From: Polytrichum commune | Taxonomy: Eukaryota; Streptophyta; Polytrichopsida; Polytrichales; Polytrichaceae | Length of the DNA: 64,000 bases | NCBI GenBank assembly: GCA_950295325.1 | Contig: OX485809.1 | Coordinates: 4,216,001-4,280,000, forward strand | Reading direction: 5' to 3' | Shown: positions 10,736 through 23,800 of the stretch, one piece after another | How the letters are laid out: the number at the start of each line of letters is the position of its first letter | How positions within the stretch are numbered: the first letter of the stretch is position 1 | The notes under the pieces: generated by a model | What the model was told of the DNA's origin: nothing | The model's database searches: none | Seen by the model: only the letters and a program-made list of their open reading frames with translations | Translations under genes and position numbers: made by a program

Positions 10736-11677
10736 CCGTAGGTTCATAGCTGGTCCGACACTTAATAATTTTTTTTAAAAAGTCAAAATTTTTGGAATAT
10801 TATTGGCATTTTTGGCCGAATATAAAATTAATTATTTTTCAAAATTGCCGAAAAGTAAGAAATTTTTACTTCTCACTAGAGTTTTACTTACAGTGGAAGC
10901 ATATGTGAATTTTGAAAGAGAGAAGGTGCTCCTTTTGTAATCAAGCTCACTTACGTTAGTCCACAAAGAATATGGGTTAAGAAATAGCAAGACTCTAGGT
11001 GAGGCTTTTCAAATGTGTTGTGCACAAAATTTTGGAGTCCAATTGAGCATAGAAGATGATGTTTTATAGAATTTTGTCCAACTAACAAAAGTTGAGAAAT
11101 CAATCCTTCTTCCACCTCCAACAAGTTTTGTGTCAAAATAAGTCTTTATGCAAAAGATATGGACAAAACATTGCAGCCGTGTAAAAGATCAAAAAATTAA
11201 AATGTGTTCATAACAGTTTTTCGGAGCTCATTTGTGCATAGAAGATCAACTTTTTTGGAATTTTGTTGGTCTAAGAAAATTTTAGAAATCAAGTAATATT
11301 TCACCTCCAACAAATTTTATGTCATTTGAAGACTCTATGCAAAAGTTATGCGTGTTATAAAAATGAAGTCTAACTCGGTGCTTCACCTCAAAGTTTACAT
11401 ATCCCATATGCATTGTTGAACACAACTCCACTCTACTTGCATAAAGCACAGAGCATTCTCAACTCTTCACTCACATCTTACTTGTCATTCAATGCAAGAG
11501 AGATGTACAAGATATAAGCTTAAATAGAAAATTAAAAATGAATTTAAGCTGAGTTTTAAAAATTAAAAGAGAAAATTGTCGAAAATATGAATATACTATT
11601 TTTAGGTGCCAAACCTACTTTTTGAAATTTAATTAATTATTCGGCTAACATGTGTCGAACCAGCTATGAATCTACGG
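10736..11677. mobile_element. CCGTAG-ended TIR element, copy 1 (942 bp)
   Basis: The ends are inverted repeats of about 25 bases: CCGTAGGTTCATAGCTGGTC on the left and the inverse of CCAGCTATGAATCTACGG on the right. TA flanks both sides (10734-10735 and 11678-11679). The interior is nearly the same as 18883-19825 by eye over its whole length, apart from the outer ends. No transposase is encoded. The TA duplication suggests a Tc1/mariner-superfamily MITE. Confidence 0.85.
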
Positions 11678-11679
11678 TA

Positions 11680-12678
11680 ACTTACTACCCATGCATGCAT
11701 CGGCTGTCAATGATACATTTCATATAAAGAGACGCTTAAAAGGGTGCAGCAGGCCAGGGGCTCCCCGATTTGGCCAACAGTGTGTGGATGAACTCCTCCT
11801 ATAAACAGAGTGATGACAGCAGTTTCTAACTCATAATATATTGCCGCTTCCTGTGTTTCCAGTCTTGCTAACCAACTTACCTAGTCACCTTTCCCTAGAT
11901 CTGCGCTTCAAGCTCCAAAGACAGCATGAAAGGAGTACGGAATCTATGTTTGGGGAAAACCGATGGCTAGTTCATTATCAGCCAATGGATTTCCCCTCAT
12001 GGCCGGTCCAAATTTCCAACCATCGGATGGCAATCCGACTGTAATTTCAATCCTCCGGCAATTAGTCGATGGACTAGAAAATAACCTGAAAATGTAGCCA
12101 ATTCTTCTTGTGAGTTACTGGATTTCAGCCGTAAGCATCCAGAGCGTTATTTGTCTGGGGCATTTGATGATGCACTTGAGGAAGTACCCTAAACCTTAAA
12201 CTTTTTGAATTATGCAACCTTTCCATGACCAAATCCAATTGCTTCTATGAAGAATTGGGGGACCCTTGGCCTTCAAGCGGTGAAGGCATTGCTAGGTTTA
12301 ATTCCTGCCAAGGATATTAACTCTTCAAATTTAAAGTTTTGAGCATGCCTTTCTTTTCACTTATTCAAGATGTTGTACTAAGAAATGATTTCTAATAACT
12401 TTTCATACAATTTTTAATTAAACAATTAGTGCCGATGTGAATTCCATTTAATCGGATATTGGCCAATGAAAATATGAAAATATAGGCAATTGGCCAATTG
12501 ATTTTACAAAAGACCGGCTGTTGCCGATGTAAATTGGAAAAAATCTGACCCTTCGTAACAACTACTGGCAATTAGCCACTAAGGCTTCAAAAACTTCCCG
12601 AACTCTGTTCCACAGTCCCCACAGAGGACCTTATTTCAGTGCATTCCAATACAGTGTACATGGAGATTTTTGGGCATA
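11680..12678. other. Intergenic region, no gene recognised
   Basis: Non-coding. The only frame, 67 codons at 11841-12044, has no recognisable feature. It contains unrelated CCGGC and GGCCAATTG motifs. Confidence 0.35.
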
Positions 12679-14557
12679 CTGCATGTTCTCCCTCTTTAAT
12701 ACGACACGTTTTGGAAACACAAACACAGTCGTATTATCGAGGTGTTGTCTTCTCGTTAATATGACAAACGGCGTAACATTGTCGTACTATCGAGGGAATA
12801 CAAAAACATAAGCCATATGAGCTTCGTATATATATATATACAACAAGTTTAAGCAATATAGATTGTATGAAATAATAACTTGTAACACCAAACAAATACA
12901 AATATTCTCATGAGTTCTTGAAATAGGAGTTCAAAGATCTTTGGTGTTGCCTAACCAAGTTAGTAATTGTCATCTTATCTAAATTCCGTACTAGCTTTTG
13001 AGAACTCATGATTTCATTAACACCGAAATGTAAAGAGTTGTCTAATAAGAAATTAGACAACGATGATGCATGACGTTTAGCATCATTGAGCTTTACCGTA
13101 GATGAAGCAACATCGTCCACATCTACTGAATGTAGATCAACATTAAGATGAAAGCCTTATGCATAATTGATTCGCAGAGCAACATCCACCAACTCATCAG
13201 TACTCAATTCTAGCTCGGTAATCTCTTCTTCTTCCATTGAATGTAAGTCATGATTGTATTCTTCTCCCTTTCATCAACTAGGGCAAAATCAACATTCCAT
13301 GTTGCAGGTAACATATGTGCCATCCTCCAACAACTCCTAACTATCTGTGCATCTAACTCGCTTCATCACTTTATTTGTTAATTAGAGACTTTGGAAAGTC
13401 TCAAAACAAATGCAAATGGTTTAATATCTAATTCAATTTCTTATTGTGATGACATGTATTTGTGCCAAGTTGGTTAGTGCCGCTAATGCAAATCACTTTA
13501 TTAAGTCACATTGAATGCATTTTTTTGTTTTTCTTGTTCTTTATTTGAAAACCACGTCCCTAAAATAGTCTCAAAATCATGGAAAAATCTATGATTACCA
13601 AATATAGTGATAACTCCACATGATAGCATGTATGATGTTGGGCACCACATTCCTTAAGTCCTTTAATGTAGCATCATCATATTGTGATAAAACCCAGTGC
13701 AAAAGTTTCTTCTTGTACTAAATTTTGAAAGATGCTATTATACCTTGATCCAAAGGTTGAACTACGCTTGTAACATTGGGAGGAAGGAATACCAAAGTTA
13801 TGTTGCTCAATTCCAAGGTTGACAAACCACGAGACTTACCAACTTTGGTTGAGCGAACAACATGTGAAGATGTATTATCCAAAATCATAATCACCTTTTG
13901 AATTTGATCTTTGAACTGATTGTTGAGCTGCAAAATCCAAACTTCAAATATATCCCCCTTCATCCAAGTTGTTTTATTTGAGTGCTACCGAACATACTCA
14001 TGAGTGTGCCACCTTCCAAAACATCGTGGTTGCTTGGATGTATAAATCACAAGGAACTTCAACTTATTAGTCTCAATTGCATTAACAACAAGAGCAAGTG
14101 TTACATGCTCCTTTTGTAACTTCTAACCCTTCAACTTCCCTTGTACTAATGTTTTATTAGGATGTGCTCTAAAATACAATCCAATGTCATGCATGTTGTA
14201 AACGTCTCCAAGCTCGTACTCTGACAAAAGAATAGGAAGGAGGTCACTCTAACCCTAACCATGTCCATTTTACACTAGTGACCCTAATTATCATCAAGTT
14301 TCCCATAATAAGTGAAGTTCCCAAGTAATTCCCAAGTGAAAATGGATGTATTTTAAATATACATAACATAGACGAAATGAATTTTAACATTAATTACCTC
14401 TTTAATATGACAAAACGGGGATTCTAAATGTCGTATTATTGAGTGTCATAGTCGTACAAAAGAGGGAGTTTTAAACTAGAAAGTCTAGTCGCGCAAAAAT
14501 GTGTTGTAATATCAAGGGTGTCGTATAAACGAGTGTCATGCCAATGAGGTTAGACTA
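12679..14557 (-). mobile_element. pogo/Tigger-type DNA transposon, decayed (~1.88 kb)
   Basis: The right end, read on the minus strand, starts TAGTCTAACCTCATTGGCAT and is flanked by TA at 14558-14559. The left end has CTCTTTAATACGACA preceded by TA at 12677-12678. Both ends contain repeated TACGACA or TATGACA motifs. Between them lies a broken minus-strand DDE transposase (see the pseudogene entry). Total length is near that of a full pogo-type element, but the N-terminal DNA-binding region is missing. Confidence 0.75.
12908..14260 (-). pseudogene. Broken pogo/Tigger-like DDE transposase
   Basis: Minus-strand coding remnants in order. At about 14260-14150 is YNMHDIGLYFRAHPNKTL, corresponding to the first-aspartate region of pogo-type transposases. 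At 13963-13718 lie LDNTSSH (second aspartate) and LPPNVTSVVQPLDQGIIASF (third aspartate region). An in-frame TAG at about 13717 is followed by readable KKKLLHWVLSQYDDATLKDL. At 13120-12908 the C-terminal tail ends in QRSLNSYFKNS. The first catalytic aspartate is replaced by histidine (codon at 14189-14191), and several stops and frame changes occur. The N-terminal CENP-B-type helix-turn-helix region is not found between 14260 and the element end. The tail motif QxxLxxYF (12920-12943) matches the PCNA-interacting box known from Drosophila pogo transposase. It is inactive. Confidence 0.85.
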
Positions 14558-14576
14558 TAATCCATCAATATCCTGG

Positions 14577-14800
14577 TGTTTCGAAGTCCAACTGGTTACA
14601 TGTTGTGATCTTTTGTTTTTTCCTTATTAATTTGAGGTTGATTCCATAGATTCCTCTAAACGATCGTTACTTTTCCTGAAGTCTTGAACTTTAACGGTTG
14701 TTTTTCAAATTCAATTGGTTCATCAGTAATTAGTGGTCGGTTCTCCCTGTTCGATGTTCCGATTTCATCAATAGTAAGTGGAGTCCTGAAACTGAAACAA
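14577..14800 (+). repeat. CCGGTT-rich dispersed repeat, copy 3
   Basis: It contains GTCCAACTGGTTACATGTTG, CTGAAGTCTTGAACTTTAAC, CAAATTCAATTGGTTCAT and GTCGGTTCTCCCTGTTC in the family order. It lies just outside the right end of the pogo-type element. Confidence 0.65.
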
Positions 14801-15888
14801 TGCCACTTGGATTCAATTCTTATGCATTCTAAACTTTGTAATATCATGCATATGACAACTAAAGTGCATGTGATATTACAGAATTTTGTAGTGTTTTACA
14901 TGGATATATGATATAAGAGAAATAATGTAACATATGATTATTGTCTTCACTAAAAACCATAAATTAGATAGACTCTCCTTAGATTGCATGCCAAGTGAAT
15001 GAGAGCAAGCGATATAGAACAGAAAACCAGGCAAGTCGCTAAGTAGTGATCATCTTTGGAAGACCGAGTTTAATAGATAACCTGAGGAAAGAAAAAAGCT
15101 GGGAAAACAAGTTAGAAAGAACTCTGATAGAGTCAAGGTCCATTGCTGCTTCTAATGTAATATTATTATCCTAAGAGTCAAGAAACTCACATACAAAAGA
15201 AAATTATCAATTTGGAGACTGGGTCAAGTAGATTACACGAAGGGGGAGAGAGAATTCTTCTACCCTTAGGGCCACCTGTTGCCAAATAAACTTTCACCTT
15301 CATATTCTCTACCATTTTGTCTCTGAAGAGTGAAAGTGAGATAGTCAATGGTATGGTTAATAGAGGAGCATATTGAACTCCAAGGCCACTTATTGAAATG
15401 CCACTTAGAAAGATTATGGACAGTGATGAGAAGACTTGAATACAAGACAATTAGAGAGGTTGTGCTGATGAGACTATGATCCTGTAAGAATGTTGTGTGA
15501 GATTTCATATGAAAACAATGGTCTGCAATGGAACCTCAAAAGAGGGAAAATAAAAAATTCCTTAGAAGAAAAAAGCCAAAATTTAAAAAAAAAAAAAATT
15601 GGGATGAGATGAGATACTCCAAATTAAAAAGGTGACTTACCTAGAGTATGAAAATTGAAATGTTTGCAAGACGTTATTATACAGTCAAGTCTTCTTTAGG
15701 ATGTTGTTCTTTCTTGTAAGAAACCTCTCTAATCTTTAAATAGGTTGGGTAGAAAGCCTTGTAGTTCTTCCTCTTGACAAACCCTACTTTCTTTTACCTT
15801 GAGGGTTTTGTCAATAGTATGGGAGGTGAAAGTGAAAAGAAGAAGATGGCACTTGAGAAGGAGAAAAAAACACCCAGGCAATGGGCTG
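14801..15888. other. Intergenic region, no gene recognised
   Basis: AT-rich, with a poly-A stretch at about 15585-15598. Overlapping minus-strand frames at 15187-15508 show no recognisable motif. Confidence 0.35.
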
Positions 15889-15971
15889 GGGCAAACCAAC
15901 CCATACACTGGTTCCTTGGAGGCAAGGATTTAGGCATCCAACAAGGAACTAGTGTATGGGTTGGTTTGCCC
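15889..15971. repeat. Inverted repeat (29-bp arms)
   Basis: The arm at 15889-15917 (GGGCAAACCAACCCATACAC...) pairs with 15943-15971 with one mismatch, around a 25-base loop. A direct repeat of CCAGGCAATGG lies outside each arm. It may be a small MITE or a hairpin. Confidence 0.8.
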
Positions 15972-18882
15972 AAATCCAGGCAATGGACTATGAAACATTT
16001 TATTTTACCAAACATTACCTTCATTTTAAAGAAGGCATGGAAAGCAAATTAGGTTAAATTGCAAATGGTTGGTGTGTTTGATGCCCTTTGTTGGATCCAA
16101 ATTGTTACTAAGGTAGGTTTCATGGATTGAGTGGATAAACTCATTGACACATATCCATGGGAACATAATAAATAGCAAAAGTTGATGGCTAGGTGATCAA
16201 ATTTTTGGTCCACCCCATAGGCAAATACGATAAACTTCCAGTGGATGGAGCTACAAAAAGACGGTTGCTTGTGGTTGTTAAAAAACAACACAAAACTATT
16301 TTTGAGGGTGAATACCCTATGGATACCAGAATGTGGAGGCTTGATAAAGCAAAACAACTTTGGGGACCCTAGATTAACTTTGTAAATGACTTCTTGTTCT
16401 TCCGTCCACAGACAAAGACTATGGCCCAAAAGCATGTGGTGGTAGTCATGCAAACATGGGAAGGAAAGAAAGATAATTGGTCCCGCATCATTCGATAGAA
16501 GATGACGCTAAAATCTTAAAAGACTAGAGTAGGTATATCATTGGACAGCTAAATTATGCTCAACCTTCTACATCTCAGTCTTTTGCCAATATATGCTTAC
16601 ACTTGTGATGACTCATGATCAACCGTTGTCATCTCAACTCCTAAGTTTATTGTTTAGTACATGATAAATTGAAAAATTGATAGACAAAAACCATGCTTTG
16701 GTTATAGTTGAAACAATATAAGAACTTGCTTCAAGATCAATCAAAGCAATTGCAGGTAAATTGTGAGTATTTTATTAGTTGTCAAACAAGAAATGTGAAG
16801 CATTTGTTGGAGTTGGCAAAAACTATGAAGGATAAGATGAAGCATCAGATGGTGCTCAAAGAAAATAAAATAAAAAGGACCATAGACTCATACCAAGAGT
16901 GGATAATTGCCAAGGAAAAGAGAAAATGGCCCTACAAATTCAATCAAACACTCATAGAAAGGAGCAGGAGCAACTAGATGATTGCCAAGATAAGTTGAGG
17001 AGGGTCGCATTGGAAAATGTGTAGTTAAAAGAAAATTTATTGTGACTTTGAGAGGTAGAATTGGTTCAACAAAAGACAATGATCAATAATGACTGCAAGA
17101 ATTAGGGGTCAACTGTCCATGACCTCTACTGTCCCTAATCCAGTCAATACTTCTTTCTTATCCTTGGAATTTTGTTCCAAAATATGGGATTATGTCCTCA
17201 TGAAAAGACCACTCGAGAGAACTTGTAAAACATGGTGATTATCAGGTAGAAAGATCAAAGGTATGATTGACATCTCAAAAATTGATTTGAAGGGAGATGC
17301 ATCATAAAATTATTGACAAATAAATAAAAAATATGTAAAGAAAACGAAGACATGGTTATTCAACTATGTCTTCATGTAGAAAACTTATTCGAACTTCCTC
17401 ACAATCATTCCAGAGGATAGGAGCAAACAATCGGCGAGTTTTGATGAAGTAAAGTATTCACAATTTGAGATTGTGAATGGCCAACACACATTGGCAGCTT
17501 GTCTTAGGTACATGAATGACAAGTCCATCACTTAGGTATAGACATTTTTCTCCAAGTGGTCATGTAATGTGGTGTGAACTCTAATTGGTAATGAACATCA
17601 TAAGTTTGAACTCTTTGGCGTTCTAAATTTGAATAACATATAGGAAGGACTTTCCATCTTGGGTTGAGTGCATTCAATACACCCAGAAGGCATGGATTAA
17701 ACAAAGGAAGCCAACTCGAGTCCCCCAGAAGCACTCAACCAATGCTCAAAAAAATAGAAGGTATTTTCTAAACAATTGAAATCCACAAGTCAGGAGTATT
17801 TCAATTTTGTATGTACATGATCCACATGTGATCACCCATAAATCATCTTTTAGTTTGTTAAACCCATCAAATATTATGTATTTATCATTGTATTTAGGAC
17901 TCTTAACCCCTAAGTGCCCAAGCCTTTCGGAATGCACTTTTCCTAAGAAATATGTGCATGGCTTTAATACAATCCCCAATGGAGGAATTTGTCTTTTATC
18001 CAAAATCTAACCGTATAGATGTTTAAAGAACTTGTTTATTAGTATGCATACCAATTTTGAGACCGAGATTGCATAAGAGTTGTGAGATACAAACAGGAGA
18101 AATGTATACATTCTTTTTTTTGTATGCCGCCCCTCCCCACAATGTTGGTATGATTTGCTCATAAGTGTTTTTAGGAGTTTGAGGTGACATGAACAACTCC
18201 AACATGTGAAAGAATACAAAAATGTGATTCCAAAGACCCTATGTATGCATATAGAGCTATCCCAATCATTTCGCAATCCTCCTTGCAATTCTTGAAATGC
18301 ATTTTCTTTATTTTAACACTTGACGATTTGATATTGCAAATTACTTCACATTGGTAATTGTGAATGCTAATATTCAACGGTCAAAAATACGGAATTTTTT
18401 TACTCTTTCCACTACGACACTTTTCAAAAGAAATGAATAATGAGAACTCTTTGGATGTCAAAAACAAGTACAATAGTCCAATTAGCTGAAACATTGAGGA
18501 AATAGTAAAGCACTTTCTCCACCCATTCCCTACATCACGGACACATATGCCTTTCCGACCCTCTCTAAAATCGAATATTCACTCTTTTTGGTCAAAAATG
18601 CCTCAATCCAAAAGTTGCCCTTCCATACTGCCCGCCAAGAAAATTTACGCGGTCAAAGGAATTTTACCTGCCCACACACAAACGAGCCGAAATTTTTGAT
18701 CAACCATATATGGTTGCTCGGGCACTTAGGGGTTAATGTGTGGGAATTTGTTTCATGCATTATATGGATCTTCCGGGTGGAAAAAAAGTTTATTTTCTCA
18801 TGGAGCATGTGTTTTCCGTACTGAGTGATGGCTTATGGACAAAGTGGGAGAGAAATTTCACAAAGTATGAGAGTGGTGATTA
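15972..18882. other. Degenerate, AT-rich region, no gene recognised
   Basis: Scattered frames, including a lysine- and glutamine-rich 89-codon frame at 16708-16977 and minus-strand frames near 16.1-16.4 and 17.5-18.3 kb. None shows a known motif. The lysine-rich frame could be a remnant of an old coding or transposon sequence, since it runs longer than its surroundings, but composition alone could explain it. Confidence 0.3.
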
Positions 18883-19825
18883 CCGTAGTTTAATAGCAGA
18901 TACGGCACAAAATATTTCTAAAAATAGATTCCTAAAATTTTGGAATATTATTTCCATTTTTTGCCGAATATATAATTAATTATTTTTCAAAATTGCCGAA
19001 AAGTAAGAAATTTTTACTTCTCACTAGAGTTTTACTTACAATGGAAGCATATGTGAATTTCGAAGGAGAGAAGGTGCTCCTTTTGTAATCAAGCTCACGT
19101 ACATTAGTCCACAAAGAATATGGGTTAAGAAGTAGCAAGACTCTAGGCGAGGCTTTTCAAATGTGTTGTACACAAATTTTTGGAGTCCAATTGAGCATAG
19201 AAGATGAAGTTTTATAGAATTTTGTCCAACTAACAAAAGTTGAGAAATCAATCCTTCTTCCACCTCCAACAAGTTTTGTGTCAAAATAAGTCTTTATGCA
19301 AAAGATATGGACAAAACATTGCAGCCGTGTAAAGTTCAAAAAATTAAAATGCGTTCATAACAGTTTTTTGGAGCTCATTTGTGCATAGAAGATCAACTTT
19401 TTTGGAATTTTGTTGGTCTAAGAAAAGTTTAGAAATCAAGTAATCTTTCACCTCCAACAAATTTTATGTCATTTGAAGACTCTATGCAAAAGTTATGCGT
19501 GCTATTAAAATGACGTCTAACTAGGTGCTTCACCTCAAAGTTTACATATCCCATATGCATTGTTGAACACAACTCCACTCTACTTGCATAAAGCACAGAG
19601 CATTCTCAACTCTTCACTCACATCTTACTTGTCATTCAATGTAAGAGAGATGTACAAGACATAAGTTGAAATAGAAAATTAAAAATGAATGTAAGCCGAA
19701 TGTTTAAAAATTAAAAGAGAAAATTGCCGAAAATATGAATATACTATTTTTAGGTGCCAAACATACTTTTTGAACTTTAATTAAATATTAGGCAGCAAGT
19801 TGCCTAACCTGCTAGTAAACTACGG
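18883..19825. mobile_element. CCGTAG-ended TIR element, copy 2 (943 bp)
   Basis: The ends are CCGTAGTTTAATAGCAG on the left and the inverse of CTGCTAGTAAACTACGG on the right, with TA flanks at 18881-18882 and 19826-19827. The interior repeats that of 10736-11677, for example GCCGAAAAGTAAGAAATTTT and CACCTCCAACAAGTTTTGTG. The terminal about 30 bases differ from copy 1 beyond the CCGTAG core. Confidence 0.85.
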
Positions 19826-19827
19826 TA

Positions 19828-20585
19828 TATAGACCCCAAAAATGAAAAAAAATGAAAGGTTTCAAGCCGAAAGTAGTGATCAAAACTAACATGAAGTAAA
19901 TCCGCGAGCTGACGTAAGAAGACCTTGACATGGATGTTGATTGGTGCCTTGTCATCACAAATGATGAGAATTATCCTTTATGGTGAAAACTATTGATGAA
20001 TACGCGTTGACGAGGAGGAAGAAGAACAAGACATATATGATGATTTCATTATGTCTACATCCCACTCTTGAGTACCTAGTGTATCACAACCAAAAAGGAG
20101 CATCGAATAGAGAGTGTGGAAGGCGGGAAATAAATTTGGGAAACTTCATAAAACTCGACTCCTAGAGTTGATGGGAATGGATTACATCAATGCCAAGGAA
20201 AAGGTGCCAATTCCATAACTCTTTAAGGAGAGTGTGCGGAACATCATTATGATCAATATGCCTAAAGAATCTAAGGAGTATATGATAGTGTTCATGAATA
20301 TTAATTTTGAATGTGATTTTGTGGAACAAAAGTTTTCACCGATTCTCCATGTTTTCATGAACATGAGGTCTCTCCCAGGAATTTAGATTGAATGCAACAA
20401 CAGTTTTAAAGTTGGGGATGTCGTAGATACCGCTCTGAAAAGACTTCACCAGGGGTTTCCAAGTATTGGAAATCCCCAAAGACATGGATGGTGATTTTAG
20501 AATTTCTCGATTGATATTCTATTCATAACGATTTGAAAGACCGCCTCCCATGATTGTAAGTTATTGGCTTTGTACCCAAATCCGA
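19828..20585. other. Intergenic region, no gene recognised
   Basis: AT-rich, with short frames that show no recognised motif. Confidence 0.3.
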
Positions 20586-20876
20586 TTATTTCCAAAAACA
20601 AAACAAAAAAATGGCTTCCATAAACCTGACTTGATTTTTTTGAATAATTAAGATAAATAAGCCTCCCCTTCCATAAAAACTATGTGTGAAAGCCTTCCCT
20701 TCATACAACTCAAATTGATCATTAGAGGCCTTCTTGGGTTCTATGAAGCCTTCTATATTGGGACCGAGGTGGAGAAAATTGTCACAAACAATTGCTTTTT
20801 CAAGGAGGTCTTGATAAGTGTTACAACTTGTGGTTTTATGAGCCCAAGCGAGACTAGTGCCCAAATTGTAGCGCAA
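20586..20876 (-). pseudogene. Possible retrotransposon gag remnant
   Basis: A 96-codon minus-strand frame contains LRYNLGTSLAWAHK and TYQDLLEKAIVCDNF. The pattern of a short leucine-glycine-leucine segment, then a threonine-tyrosine element, then a leucine/alanine-rich helix resembles the end of the capsid domain in Ty3-type gag proteins. No zinc knuckle, protease or reverse transcriptase is seen nearby, and no long terminal repeats were found. The call rests on pattern memory only. Confidence 0.3.
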
Positions 20877-23800
20877 CTGTGCGGAGGTCGAAAGACAATG
20901 ACCATTTATGCCCCATACTTGTCCAAGAGGTATTTAACAAAGAAGGCATTATGAGTGAGGCCTCGATGACCTTATTCAAGGGGAGCTAAAGATGCAAATT
21001 TTCATTGATATCATCAGGCCAATCTATATCAATTTGGCGTTATCTTGAATATATGTGGAGGGCATAAGGCCATATTATGGCACATGTTAGTATTTACAAA
21101 GTGCTATCATGCATCTATACTAAATTAATGATTGGTCTAATGCCTCAGTTGGTGATATGTTTGTAACATATATTTGAATTTTGTTTCTTTTCTCGTTGCA
21201 AGCATTGGGTATAAAGGTGATCACCATTATGCCAGTAGAGTGTATCATCCTCAAAAATAAGGATGAAAGTTGATTGGAACCTACAAAGGTGGTATGAAGA
21301 AGGCAAAGAGGCGGGCCAAGAGGAGGAGGACGAGACGATTGATGAGTAAGGGGGAGCATGAGGCGGAGGCCATAGAATAGTCGAACCCAATCCATGTTCT
21401 AGGGGTGTTTAAAGAGGAGAAAGAGGAGCCGGGACATGGCGAGGAACTCCATGGGCGTTCACTCGTGGATGAAGTTGGGAATGAGGTTGAAATAAAGGAA
21501 CACAACAACCCAAATATCCACATACAATCTTTTTCATAAGGATTTCCAATTACATTGGGGTGAGAATTTGGGCATTTTGACACTTCGGGATTAGGGCAGA
21601 AACAACAAGAGGTTCAATCACTTAAAAACCCTGATGTTGAACCACCTAAAGGTCCAACTCAATGACCCTCACCTAAATCCAATTTAAGGAAGAAGGCAAA
21701 AGAAAATATGATAAAAAACCTTAACCTACTCATGTTGTTGAAGGTGAAGCTACCCCAATTGCTCCTGAAGTTGATACTAGTGAGGGTGACGTAGCGGGAA
21801 TGAATGCCGATGATGAAGGTCTTACCACAAGTGAAGCAAGTATTGAGGCCCAAGTTGTTCTAACACAAACCCAATTAGTAGATGATCTCCCTCTAAATGA
21901 CTTTCAAACTCAGAGTGTATTTGAAGCAGTGGATTGAGAAGCAAAAAATGATCCTCACATGAGCTCACTGGTGGAGGATGAGGTTGTTGTTGTCCTCCAC
22001 GTTGGAGGCAGGGACGTTTCCCACGGGCAATCACCCATGGATCCCACCGGTGTTGTGCTAGAGGAAGAGTGCGTACATGAAGTTATATGTTTGGATAATG
22101 ATGATGATATGCCCAAAAGACACATGGAAATCAATGTGAAGGTTAAGGTGAGAGATCATGTTCTATAGCAAATACAAAGGACCTTCAACGACTCCATGAT
22201 GGACAATTCCAATAATGAGGACTATGGGAAGTCTAATTGCAACAGGGTGAAATTCAACTTTGTTGATGATCAACACCCAAGAGTAACATTGCTATGTCTA
22301 CCAAAGCCATCAAACAATGACAATGACAATGACAAGGGCAAGAAATCAAATGGAAATGATAAGGTGCATTTTCCTCATTTGTGGATAAATATTTGTTAGA
22401 GGTTCATGAGAGGGTGCAAATGAACTTGGCAAGCTTGTACCATAAGTATGATTACGATACGATGTTTGTTTATCTCTCCACTTCAACGTTCTACGGAGCA
22501 GTGAAGGTGAAACATGTTCTTCCTACCGCGTCATTAAAGAAAATGCGTAAAAGATAGGGCCAAATTTGAAAGTCCTACATGATGTCATGAACATTCAAGA
22601 ACCTTTGCGCAAGCTAAGAGTGTTGTGAACTCTACAAGGGAGGTTATAGACATTAGTGGTGGAAAAAAATCACTAAGGAGGATATTCCATGCGGTAGGTG
22701 AGAGGAGTCACTAAAGAGGGTATCCCTTGTTGCATGTGTTCAAATCTCAAGTCTTCATGTGGATTGCTTTATTGGGCTCCACCATAATTGACAAAAAAAG
22801 TTAGGCTAATTTCCTCATTTTAGCTTGTTATTTTGTATTAGGCATTGTTTATGGTGGAACATGATGTCCCATCAAGTGCTCTTCTTGTTGAACCCACCTT
22901 TTTGCGGAACCTCTTGGTCCACAAACTCAAGGTGATTTATTGTTTGTGGTCCCACAAATGATCACCCATATATATCCTAGTTGTTATTTTCCATTTTTGT
23001 TGTTCAACACTATATTGAGTCATGACTCATACTTGTTATTGGACCGATGGAAACTGTTTCCATGCATGAACACCTTATGGGATTGTCCTATTGGATGTGG
23101 TATTGATCGTTTATTTGTGGATATCCTCACAAGTCAATTAACATCTAGGCTCGTGTGAACCATGGGTATGATATTCTGTACGCAAACGCAAATTTAATTA
23201 AATATGAAATTTTAATTAAATACTCATGTCTATCCCTAATTTATTTGTTTGAATGTCCTTTAGAATGATTTTCTATTCTTTTGTTTTTAAATTCTCCTCT
23301 CCAAGTTCAGTTATCCATTGGAGAGACAAAATATGGTTAGTGTTGGATGTCAACAAGATTTTTGTGAAGAGAACACCATGCGACAATGTGAACACCAAGA
23401 AATCTATTGAAGTCCTGGCATAACTCTGTCAAAAGTGGAGATGTGGGCCCATTATATTTCCAATGGAATGCATGCATCCCTAGGAAAAGATTGGTCCATT
23501 TGTCTTGTCAAATTTCCATGTAGTCATTTGGTCCACGAAACTCCTCAAGAATCTCAAGCCAATTGTCCAAAGACAAGGTTGTAGACAACCCAAGTTTGTT
23601 TGTGGGCAAAGATTGTGTCACCCTCTACAATATGAACATGGAAAACACCTTCCTACACTAGTAGAAAATTATGCCCAAAAAACCGTAGCCAAAATTGGTT
23701 GTGGTTCTTCTAACTAGCCTGGTATGCAATCACTAAACAACTACAGATCTTTCTTTTTCATTTTGCAACTATAATTCAATAAATTCCTAAAATTTCAATC

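Noticed and set aside
10736-19825. The two near-identical ~942-bp segments as LTRs of one retrotransposon
   Set aside because: Each has inverted CCGTAG ends and TA flanks, lacks TG...CA ends, and no gag-pol lies between them.
21120-21583. Minus-strand frames as a real gene
   Set aside because: Three frames overlap in different phases, low-complexity serine/proline content, no motif.
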